Source: a virus
DNA: 24,398 nucleotides
Virus record (IMG/VR): IMGVR_UViG_3300008339_000459
Coordinates: 1 to 24,398 of that record
Strand: one strand, 5' to 3'
Shown here: piece after piece, positions 18,220 to 24,398 of the stretch
Position numbering within the stretch: position 1 is the first letter of the stretch
Layout: each line of letters opens with the position of its first letter
The notes under the pieces: model-generated
Database searches by the model: none
Seen by the model: the letters and a program-made list of their open reading frames with translations, nothing else
What the model was told of the DNA's origin: nothing
Made by a program: the position numbers and the translations under genes

Positions 18220-20721
18220 ATGGCAGCATCAGATATGGTCCCCGGTATTGGTGGAGCCCCTATGGGATTTCCCTCTGGCCTTGAAGACATCCAGCAAGAC
18301 AACAGCCCCGCAGTTGAGATCATGATTGATAACCCGGATGATGTTGAAATTGGCATCGACGGCGTGACCATCGACCTCATGCCAGAGGAAGAGACTGCGG
18401 AAGATTTCGGCGCAAACCTTGCCGAATACATGGATGAGGGTGAGCTGGGTAAATTGGCCAGCGACCTTATCGGCGAATATGAAAGCGATGTCGCCTCCCG
18501 CAAAGACTGGGCAGACATGTATGTCCGAGGGCTTGAAGTGCTGGGCATGAAGTATGAAGAGCGCACAGAGCCTTGGACTGGAGCCTGCGGGGTTTACTCA
18601 ACAGTCCTGACGGAAGCTGCCATCCGGTTTCAGTCAGAGACCATCATTGAGACCTTCCCGGCCCAAGGTCCGGTCAAGACGCAGATCATCGGCGCAATCG
18701 ACAAACTCAAAGAAGACGCAGCCGAGCGTGTCCGCACCGACATGAACTACAAGCTGACCGAGCAAATGCCTGAGTACCGCTCAGAGCACGAGAGGATGCT
18801 CTACAACTTGGGTCTGGCAGGCTCAGCCTTCAAGAAGGTTTATTTTGACCCCAGCCTCGGCAGGCAAGTCGCTTTCTTCATCCCCGCAGAAGACCTGATA
18901 ATTCCCTATGGAGCCTCGAACTCCCGCACCGCAGAACGTGTTACCCATGTCATGCGCAAGACAAAGAATGAGATCAAAAAACTTCAGGTCTCGGGTTTTT
19001 ACCGCGATGTTGATCTGGGCGAGCCCCAGATGTTCAGCACCGACATTGAAAAGAAAAAGGCCGAAGAGCAGGGCTATGATTTAAACGAAGACAACCGCTA
19101 CCAGCTTCTGGAGATGTGCGTTGACTACGACATGCCCGGCTATGAGGATGAGGATGAGATTGCCGTTCCCTATGTTGTAACTATCGACAGAGCCACCACA
19201 AAGATTCTGTCTATCCGCCGCAACTGGAACGAGGAAGACAAGCTCAAGCTGCGCCGTCAGCATTTTGTGCAGTACACCTACATCCCCGGCTTTGGCGTCT
19301 ATGGTCTGGGCCTGATCCACGTTATCGGCGGCTATGCCCGTGCGGGAACTTCCATCATTCGTCAGTTGGTGGACGCAGGCACATTGGCCAACCTGCCCGG
19401 CGGTGTGAAGACCCGTGGCATGCGCATCAAGGGAGATGACACACCCATCTCTCCCGGCGAGTGGCGTGATGTGGACCTCCCATCCGGCACTATGCGCGAC
19501 AACCTAATGCCGCTGCCATACAAAGAACCATCTCAGGTTCTGGCTGGGTTGCTTGAACGCATCACAGAAGAGGCTCGCAGGCTCGGCTCAGTCGCAGACA
19601 TGAAGGTCAGCGACATGGGTGCAAACGCACCCGTGGGCACGACTCTGGCTCTTTTGGAGCGCCAGCTCAAGACCATGAGCGCGGTTCAGGCGCGTGTACA
19701 CAACTCAATGAAAGAGGAGTTTAAACTTCTCAAAGAAATCATCCGGGACAACACCCCGGAAGAGTATGACTACATGCCCATGGGCGGTAAGCCTGCCGCC
19801 AAGCGGGCAGACTATGACCTCGTCGAGGTAATCCCAGTCTCTGATCCAAACAGCGCCACTATGGCCCAGCGGATCATGCAGTACCAAGCTGTAATTCAGT
19901 TGTCTGCGCAGGCCCCTCAAATCTATGACCTGCCGCAGTTGCACCGTCAGATGATTGAGGTTTTAGGAATCAAGAACGCAGACAAGCTTGTGCCGATTGA
20001 TGATGACATGAGGCCTCGTGACCCAGTCTCGGAGAACATGGCTTTCCTGAACGGAAAACCCACCAAGGCGTTTATCTACCAAGACCATGACGCCCACATC
20101 GCAGTCCACACAGCCTTAATGCAAGACCCATTGATGGCTGCGCAGATAGGCCAGAACCCACAAGCCCAGAAGATGCAGGCCGAAATCACGGCTCACATCT
20201 CAGAGCACTTGGCGTTTGCGTACCGCAAGAAAGTTGAAGAGCAGCTTGGTGTGCCCATGCCTGCGCCTGATGAGAACTTGCCGGAGGATGTCGAGGTGCA
20301 GTTGTCTCGTTTGGTCGCTCAAGCCTCTCAGCAGGTGCTGGCCCAGAGTAAGGGACAAGTGGCCCAGCAGCAGGCCCAGCAGCAAGCTCAAGACCCGCTC
20401 ATCCAGATGCAGCAACAAGAGTTGCAGATCAAGATGAAGGACGCCGAGATCAAGGCTATGAAGGTCAGGGGCGATCTCCAGCTCAGGGCAGAAGAGCTGG
20501 GCCTCAAAGCCCGAGAGGCCGCTCAAAAGGTTGGAGAAGACCCAGAGCTTGCATATCAGCGGATGCAGACAGAAATCTCCCAGATGCAAGAGATGCATGC
20601 CATGGAAATGGCTGCCAAGCAGCAGCAGCTAATGATCCAGCAGCAAGAGGCCCAGCAAAAGATGGCGCAGCAAGCAGCACCTCAACAAGGAACGCCCCCA
20701 GCAGGCGGTAGGAGCCAATAA
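18220..20721 (+). CDS. Portal protein with long Gln-rich C-terminal extension
   Basis: An 833-residue protein. The central part includes WTGACGVYSTVLTEAAIRFQ, FPAQGPVKTQIIG, GLAGSAFKKVYFDPS and FIPAEDLIIPYGASN, typical of a large portal family in environmental podo- and siphoviruses. Residues about 690-833 form a coiled-coil, glutamine-rich tail with QQQAQQQAQ-type runs, more likely a barrel or internal extension than a separate enzyme. The portal is the dodecameric DNA gate for packaging and ejection. It starts 10 nt after TerL with GGAA upstream and ends TAATG into the next gene. GTTTAAAC lies at 19719. Confidence 0.88.
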   Translation: MAASDMVPGIGGAPMGFPSGLEDIQQDNSPAVEIMIDNPDDVEIGIDGVTIDLMPEEETAEDFGANLAEYMDEGELGKLASDLIGEYESDVASRKDWADMYVRGLEVLGMKYEERTEPWTGACGVYSTVLTEAAIRFQSETIIETFPAQGPVKTQIIGAIDKLKEDAAERVRTDMNYKLTEQMPEYRSEHERMLYNLGLAGSAFKKVYFDPSLGRQVAFFIPAEDLIIPYGASNSRTAERVTHVMRKTKNEIKKLQVSGFYRDVDLGEPQMFSTDIEKKKAEEQGYDLNEDNRYQLLEMCVDYDMPGYEDEDEIAVPYVVTIDRATTKILSIRRNWNEEDKLKLRRQHFVQYTYIPGFGVYGLGLIHVIGGYARAGTSIIRQLVDAGTLANLPGGVKTRGMRIKGDDTPISPGEWRDVDLPSGTMRDNLMPLPYKEPSQVLAGLLERITEEARRLGSVADMKVSDMGANAPVGTTLALLERQLKTMSAVQARVHNSMKEEFKLLKEIIRDNTPEEYDYMPMGGKPAAKRADYDLVEVIPVSDPNSATMAQRIMQYQAVIQLSAQAPQIYDLPQLHRQMIEVLGIKNADKLVPIDDDMRPRDPVSENMAFLNGKPTKAFIYQDHDAHIAVHTALMQDPLMAAQIGQNPQAQKMQAEITAHISEHLAFAYRKKVEEQLGVPMPAPDENLPEDVEVQLSRLVAQASQQVLAQSKGQVAQQQAQQQAQDPLIQMQQQELQIKMKDAEIKAMKVRGDLQLRAEELGLKAREAAQKVGEDPELAYQRMQTEISQMQEMHAMEMAAKQQQLMIQQQEAQQKMAQQAAPQQGTPPAGGRSQ

Positions 20722-20909
20722 TGGAATTACTTGAACACATCAGCAAGAAGCTGAAGGAACGTGAATCCGAATTGGTAAGAGTTGTTAGTGACGGAGCGTG
20801 TAAATCCTTTGATCACTACAAAGAGTTGTGCGGTTTTATCCGAGGTCTTCAGACCGCACAGCTTGAAATTGAAGACCTTGTGCGAAAGATAAAGGTAAAC
20901 GATGACTGA
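20721..20909 (+). CDS. Small hypothetical protein between portal and GroES-like genes
   Basis: A 62-residue helical protein (MELLEHISKKLKERESELVR and ELCGFIRGLQTAQLEIEDL). Short proteins of this plan regularly follow portal genes and may help head or connector assembly, but no function is established to my knowledge. It is coupled to the portal by TAATG and to the following gene by an 8-nt overlap. Confidence 0.75.
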   Translation: MELLEHISKKLKERESELVRVVSDGACKSFDHYKELCGFIRGLQTAQLEIEDLVRKIKVNDD

Positions 20910-21300
20910 CTTTAATGTGCAGGCCGTGGACCTGTCTGGCATTCTCAACCAGCCGGTTGCAGATAAAGCCAAACAGATTCCCGATCCAGCAACTTATCAC
21001 CTCCTGTGCATGCTTCCAGAGGCGAAAGAAGAATACGAGGGTGGATTATTGAAATCCAGCCAGACAATGCAGTTTGAAGAACTGCTGTCGCCCGTATTAT
21101 TCGTTGCCAAGATTGGACCGGATGCATTTAAAGACGAGAAACGCTTTCCAAGTGGGCCGAGTTGTAAGGTTGGTGATTTTGTTCTGGTACGACCCAATTC
21201 TGGTACGCGAATGAAAATTCACGGAACTGAATGGCGGATTATCAACGACGACTCAGTTGAGGCCGTGGTGGAAGACCCCCGTGGTATTCAACGCCCATAA
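20902..21300 (+). CDS. GroES-like co-chaperonin domain protein
   Basis: A 132-residue protein. YHLLCMLPEAKEEYEGGLLK, VLFVAKIGPDAFKDEKRFPS, GPSCKVGDFVLVRPNSGTRM and ND-DSVEAVVEDPRG follow the Cpn10 beta-barrel pattern: opening strand, a mobile-loop position, 'V...G', 'VGD.V', and 'G....II.DD'. The usual glycine-rich mobile loop that binds GroEL is here replaced by a QTMQFEELLS segment. Phage versions probably aid folding of the capsid protein encoded 2 kb downstream. It lies between portal and scaffold, in the head-assembly group. Confidence 0.78.
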   Translation: MTDFNVQAVDLSGILNQPVADKAKQIPDPATYHLLCMLPEAKEEYEGGLLKSSQTMQFEELLSPVLFVAKIGPDAFKDEKRFPSGPSCKVGDFVLVRPNSGTRMKIHGTEWRIINDDSVEAVVEDPRGIQRP

Positions 21301-21309
21301 GGAATAATC

Positions 21310-22254
21310 ATGGCAGAAATGGAAAAAGTTGAATTTGAGTTCCCGGATGAAGCGGAAGAAAAAAATCCTCGTGAAGGCGGCAGGGTTGTAGAGCCCGAGC
21401 CAGAAATTGAGGTTGTTGACGACACCCCGGAACAAGACAGAAACCGCACACCTCAAGACCCTCCAAAAGAGGTTACCGACGAGGAGTTGGAAAAATACAC
21501 CGACCAGCGGCTTAAAACCCGCTTGGCCCATTTGGGTCGCGGTTATCACGACGAGCGCAGAGCAAAGGAGATGGCCCTTCGAGAAAAAGAAGAGGCTATT
21601 AAGCTGGCTCAGCAGATTGTTGAAGAGAACAAAAAACTCAAAGGCAGTCTGCATCAAGGCCAAAGTGCGCTTCTTGAGCAGGCCAAGAAGGTCGTTGCCA
21701 ATGAAATGAAGGAGGCCAAGGACAAGTTCAAGGCAGCCTACGAAAGTGGCGACGCCGAGGCGCTGACCGCAGCCCAAGAGGAAATGACCTCTGTAAAGAT
21801 GAAGCTTGAGCGTGTAAACAATTTCAAGCCAGCCCCTTTACAGGAAGAAAAAATTGAGGTACAACCGCCTCAATCGCCTCCAGCGATTCAGTTGGATGAC
21901 AAAACTCGTAATTGGACAGAAAAGAATACGTGGTTTGGACCCAACAAGAAAATGACGGCCTATGCATTGGGTCTTCATGATGAGCTGGTTGCAAAAGGAT
22001 ATTCCTCTGGAAGCGACGATTACTACAAAGAAATCGACGCAGAAATGAGAAATCGTTTTTCAGATGTATTCGAGTCTGATAAACCGGGAGATGCTACTTC
22101 TCTCCCGAAAAGATCGAATGTTGTTGCACCGGCAACGAGAAGTACTGCTCCCCGAAAGGTCGTACTTACCAAATCGCAGGTGGAAATCGCCAAGCGGCTC
22201 GGCGTTCCTTTGGAACTCTATGCTCGTAAGGTTGCGGAAGAAATGAGGAAATGA
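21310..22254 (+). CDS. Capsid scaffolding-like protein
   Basis: A 314-residue protein, highly charged and without cysteine. An acidic disordered N-terminus (1-55) precedes a long coiled coil (about 60-175, e.g. EKEEAIKLAQQIVEENKKLK). A proline-rich linker and a small globular part (NTWFGPNKKMTAYALGLHDE) follow, and the basic C-terminal helix (RKVVLTKSQVEIAKRLGVPL) resembles the capsid-binding tail of scaffolds. The position between portal and major capsid supports this. AAGGAA precedes the start. It ends ATGA over the next gene. Confidence 0.78.
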   Translation: MAEMEKVEFEFPDEAEEKNPREGGRVVEPEPEIEVVDDTPEQDRNRTPQDPPKEVTDEELEKYTDQRLKTRLAHLGRGYHDERRAKEMALREKEEAIKLAQQIVEENKKLKGSLHQGQSALLEQAKKVVANEMKEAKDKFKAAYESGDAEALTAAQEEMTSVKMKLERVNNFKPAPLQEEKIEVQPPQSPPAIQLDDKTRNWTEKNTWFGPNKKMTAYALGLHDELVAKGYSSGSDDYYKEIDAEMRNRFSDVFESDKPGDATSLPKRSNVVAPATRSTAPRKVVLTKSQVEIAKRLGVPLELYARKVAEEMRK

Positions 22255-22712
22255 AAATGGCTGAACAAAATCGTGAAAAGCGTTCTCTTGATACCCGTGA
22301 AGCTGCCGCTCGCCCAGCGAAGTGGTTGCCTCCCCAGCTTCTACCCGACCCAGTACCTGAGCCGGGCTATGCTTACCGCTGGATTCGTGTCAGTACACAA
22401 AACACGGCTGATCCGCTAAACGTTTCGTCAAAACTCCGCGAAGGATGGGAACCCGTTAAAGCGGCAGATCACCCAGAAATTCGTTTGTTTGGCAGCACCC
22501 AAGATGCTCGCTTCCCAGACGCAGTTTTGGTTGGAGGTCTATTGCTTTGCAAAACACCTGCTGAGTTCATTGATCAGCGTAATGCCCATTATGGCCAGCA
22601 GGCCGAACAGCAGATGCAATCCGTGGACAACAGCTACATGCGTGAAAGTGATCCGAGGATGCCGCTCTTCAAAGAGCGTAAGTCCACAGTCACTTTCGGT
22701 AAAGGTATTTAA
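22251..22712 (+). CDS. Conserved hypothetical head-region protein
   Basis: A 153-residue protein. YAYRWIRVSTQNTADPLNVS and KLREGWEPVKAADHPEIRLF, then VLVGGLLLCKTPAEFIDQRN, recall a small conserved protein that often lies between scaffold and capsid genes in environmental phages. Its role is not known. Two starts are possible: ATG 22251, giving the ATGA overlap, and ATG 22257, better placed after GAGGAA. Confidence 0.8.
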   Translation: MKMAEQNREKRSLDTREAAARPAKWLPPQLLPDPVPEPGYAYRWIRVSTQNTADPLNVSSKLREGWEPVKAADHPEIRLFGSTQDARFPDAVLVGGLLLCKTPAEFIDQRNAHYGQQAEQQMQSVDNSYMRESDPRMPLFKERKSTVTFGKGI

Positions 22713-22730
22713 CTTTTTTGGAGTCCAAAC

Positions 22731-23327
22731 ATGGCTTACCCCACCGTTTCGGCACCCTATGGCCTTCTGCCTATCAATCGTATTGATGGCATGCCATACG
22801 CAGGTGCAATCCGTCAGATTCCCGTAGCCGCTGGCTTCGGCACCGCCATTTTCAATGGCGATACCGTAGTCATCAACAGCGATGGTTATCTCGTCAAATC
22901 AACCACAACCAACTCCGGCGACATCGTTGGCGTTTGTGTTGGCGGTCAGTACGTGAACTCGAGCGGCCAAACCGTTCAAGGGCAGTACATCCCCGCAGGT
23001 CAATCGACCTCCACCAACTATGCTTACGCCTACGTTGTGGATGACCCAATGGCTTTGTTCAAAGTCGCAGTTGTGACTTCGGGCACTACCATGGGTACTG
23101 CTGGTCGTACCGTTGTTGGCTCTAACTTGGCGCTCGTTTTGAACGCTGGTAACACCAACACTGGCAACTCTGCTTTCGCCGTCACTTTGACCGGCGCAGG
23201 CACTACCGCCACTATCCCAATCCGTGTGATCGACGTTGTGCCAGAGACAGCTACTGCCGCTGACACTTACACCGAGCTGTTGGTGAAAATCAACACACAC
23301 CAGTACAACGACACCACTGGTGTTTAA
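22731..23327 (+). CDS. Capsid decoration-like structural protein
   Basis: A 198-residue protein, rich in Thr, Gly, Ala and Val and beta-rich, with no lysine-rich DNA-binding tail. The opening APYGLLPINRIDGMPYAGAI and QIPVAAGFGTAIFNGDTVVI matches a family found just before capsid genes, probably an outer-head or decoration protein. TTGGAG lies 7 nt upstream. The codon choice shifts to C/T-ending, well-translated codons, as in the capsid gene, which suggests high expression. Confidence 0.8.
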   Translation: MAYPTVSAPYGLLPINRIDGMPYAGAIRQIPVAAGFGTAIFNGDTVVINSDGYLVKSTTTNSGDIVGVCVGGQYVNSSGQTVQGQYIPAGQSTSTNYAYAYVVDDPMALFKVAVVTSGTTMGTAGRTVVGSNLALVLNAGNTNTGNSAFAVTLTGAGTTATIPIRVIDVVPETATAADTYTELLVKINTHQYNDTTGV

Positions 23328-23337
23328 GGAGTAAATC

Positions 23338-24246
23338 ATGGCTATTTCACGCGCACAACTGCTGAAAGAACTGCTCCCCGGCCTGAACGCTTTGTTTGGT
23401 CTGGAGTACGCCAAGTACGGCGAGCAGCACAAGGAAATCTACGAGACCGAGACTTCGGAGCGTAGCTTTGAAGAGGAAACCAAGCTGTCTGGATTCAACG
23501 CCGCTCCGGTGAAGAACGAAGGCGCTGCCATTGCTTATGACAATGCGCAAGAAGCTTGGACTGCACGTTACAACCACGAAACCATTGCGATGGGCTTCTC
23601 CATCACTGAGGAAGCTGTGGAAGATAACTTGTACGACAGCCTCTCCAGCCGCTACACCAAGGCTCTGGCCCGTGGTATGGCTTACACCAAGCAAGTCAAA
23701 TCCGCTTATGTGTTGAACAATGCGTTCACCGCTGGCGTGACTTATGGTGACGGCGTTACCCTGTGCTCGACCGCTCACCCTCTGGTGTCCGGTGGTGTAA
23801 ACAGCAACCGTCCAGCCACTGCTGCCGACTTGAACGAAACATCGTTGGAAAACGCTGTTATTCAGATCGCAGCTTGGACAGACGAACGTGGTCTGTTGAT
23901 CGCCGCCAAGCCTAAAAAGCTGGTTGTTCCCCCATCGCTGCAATTCGTTTCCACTCGTTTGTTGGAAACTGAACTGCGTGTTGGCACAGCGGACAACGAC
24001 ATCAACGCCATCAAAAACAACGGTTCCATCCCCGGTGGTTACACAGTCAACAACTTCTTGACTGATCCCAACGCTTGGTTCCTGTTGACTGATGTGCCAA
24101 ACGGCCTGAAGCACTTTGTTCGTACTCCCCTCCAGAACTCCATGGATGGTGATTTCGACACTGGCAACGTCCGTTACAAGGCCCGCGAGCGTTATTCGTT
24201 CGGCGTGTCCGATCCATTGGGTATCTTCGGTTCTCCCGGAGCTTAA
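23338..24246 (+). CDS. Major capsid protein, Mu gpT-like
   Basis: A 302-residue protein. ELLPGLNALFGLEYAKYGEQ, ETKLSGFNAAPVKNEGAAIA, ARYNHETIAMGFSITEEAVE, then VTLCSTAHPLVSGGVN and LLETELRVGTADNDINAIKN are typical of Mu-like gpT (HK97-fold) capsid proteins, with a C-terminal VRYKARERYSFGVSDPLGIF. It is about 300 residues with no evident long delta domain, in line with a separate scaffold gene. AAGGAG gives a strong start. It is followed directly by a terminator. GTGTAAAC at 23795. Confidence 0.93.
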   Translation: MAISRAQLLKELLPGLNALFGLEYAKYGEQHKEIYETETSERSFEEETKLSGFNAAPVKNEGAAIAYDNAQEAWTARYNHETIAMGFSITEEAVEDNLYDSLSSRYTKALARGMAYTKQVKSAYVLNNAFTAGVTYGDGVTLCSTAHPLVSGGVNSNRPATAADLNETSLENAVIQIAAWTDERGLLIAAKPKKLVVPPSLQFVSTRLLETELRVGTADNDINAIKNNGSIPGGYTVNNFLTDPNAWFLLTDVPNGLKHFVRTPLQNSMDGDFDTGNVRYKARERYSFGVSDPLGIFGSPGA

Positions 24247-24253
24247 TGGTGAG

Positions 24254-24283
24254 AAAAAAAGAGGGGGCTTAGGCCCCCTTTTT
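24254..24283 (+). terminator. Strong intrinsic terminator after the capsid gene
   Basis: A GGGGGC/GCCCCC stem (24263-24268/24273-24278) with a TTAG loop, preceded by seven A (24254-24260) and followed by five T (24279-24283). It is nearly symmetric, so it may act in both directions. Confidence 0.85.
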
Positions 24284-24284
24284 G

Positions 24285-24313
24285 TTGCGTTGGTTTAAAC
24301 GCAGTGATATATT
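24285..24313 (+). promoter_or_regulatory. Possible promoter for the gene beyond the window
   Basis: An extended -10, TGA-TATATT (24308-24313), lies 17 bp after a weak -35, TTGCGT (24285-24290). A GTTTAAAC word (24293-24300) lies in the spacer, as in the leftward promoter near 15090. Confidence 0.4.
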
Positions 24314-24323
24314 GCACCCACCC

Positions 24324-24380
24324 CCGGACTTTCCGGTGTATCTGACGGCTCCGGGCCGACGTCATGCAGACAGATACGCC
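24324..24380 (+). ncRNA. Structured leader or RNA element after the capsid terminator
   Basis: A CCGGA/TCCGG hairpin (24324-24328/24332-24336) is followed by a stem GGTGTATCTG/CAGATACGCC (24335-24344/24371-24380; 9 of 10 paired) enclosing CGGC/GCCG (24346-24349/24355-24358) and a 12-nt unpaired ACGTCATGCAGA. It is gene-free and precedes the next gene. The two outer stems share two bases, so they may be alternatives. Confidence 0.45.
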
Positions 24381-24398
24381 TTAACCGCATGAGGAAAA

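Larger units (their letters stand above)
832..24300. repeat. Dispersed palindrome GTTTAAAC and one-mismatch variants
   Basis: Exact GTTTAAAC starts at 2854, 4493, 4861, 6646, 7502, 9160, 10407, 10914, 12667, 13477, 14419, 16469, 19719 and 24293. GTGTAAAC (either strand) starts at 832, 4804, 8472, 15086, 15570, 16244, 16277, 16536, 17975, 21812 and 23795. ATTTAAAC (either strand) starts at 966, 5910, 7445, 7881, 14086, 15372 and 19079. Flanks often extend the palindrome to GCGTKTAAACGC (a perfect GCGTTTAAACGC at 12665). Copies lie in several reading frames and in intergenic DNA, so the constraint acts on DNA rather than protein. Copies fall in the spacers of two candidate promoters, and several include a TAA stop codon. 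Function is unknown. Confidence 0.85.

Noticed and set aside
23347-24114. A 255-codon leftward frame
   Set aside because: Antisense to the major capsid gene and a product of its strong codon bias.
1-24398. tRNA genes, CRISPR arrays, insertion sequences, integrase or attachment sites
   Set aside because: I looked for T-arm patterns, regularly spaced repeats, transposase or integrase motifs and long terminal repeats, and saw none that could be supported.

Overview
This window is part of a tailed double-stranded DNA bacteriophage (Caudoviricetes) genome. The evidence is a complete packaging and head module (small and large terminase, portal, scaffold, major capsid protein), a T7 gp4/Twinkle-type primase-helicase, a phage recombination set (Sak-type annealing protein, SSB-like protein, PD-(D/E)XK exonuclease, RusA resolvase), and dozens of very short genes joined by ATGA or TAATG stop/start overlaps. 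Shine-Dalgarno sites are strong (AAGGAG, GGAGA). The host is Gram-negative. A freshwater betaproteobacterium of the Burkholderiales is my best guess, from the style of the small accessory proteins, the canonical DnaA boxes (TTATCCACA) and a boxA-like GCTCTTTAA element; this is inference. No integrase, lysis, tail or tRNA gene is visible, so lifestyle and tail type cannot be judged.

Layout. (1) 1-4309, leftward: an early operon beginning with exonuclease, Sak and SSB-like protein, followed by about nine small accessory genes. Its promoter lies inside the 5' end of rusA. (2) 4329-8370, rightward: rusA; then a 726-bp gene-free stretch with tandem GGGGTAT repeats, a promoter, a likely 126-nt structured RNA ending in an intrinsic terminator, and a hairpin-rich leader; then five small genes (one a secreted Cys-rich microprotein, one HNH) and the primase-helicase. 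(3) 8371-8400: a terminator between convergent operons. (4) 8399-14938, leftward: three small genes, a SprT-like metalloprotein, a CobS/MoxR-type AAA+ ATPase, a CobT-like HExxH plus VWA protein, and then a run of about ten tiny genes, several of which share one junction sequence. (5) 14939-15610: a regulatory and putative replication-origin region with a leftward promoter and boxA, and six DnaA boxes overlapping a rightward promoter. (6) 15611-24246, rightward late genes: TerS, LexA-like winged helix, TerL, portal, small protein, GroES-like protein, scaffold, conserved hypothetical, decoration-like protein and a gpT-like capsid protein, closed by a terminator. (7) 24283-24398: a promoter and a structured leader for the next, unseen gene.

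How the parts fit together. The origin, helicase and recombination genes would handle replication and concatemer formation, which feeds the terminase and portal. The AAA+/VWA/SprT trio looks like an ATP-driven remodelling or protein-processing machine of unknown target. The most striking whole-window signal is the palindrome GTTTAAAC, which occurs 14 times where about 0.4 is expected, with 11 copies of GTGTAAAC and 7 of ATTTAAAC. Some copies sit in promoter spacers, beside transcription starts, or over stop codons. A second palindrome-based word, GAACGTTCG, occurs four times. Both suggest genome-wide binding or modification sites.
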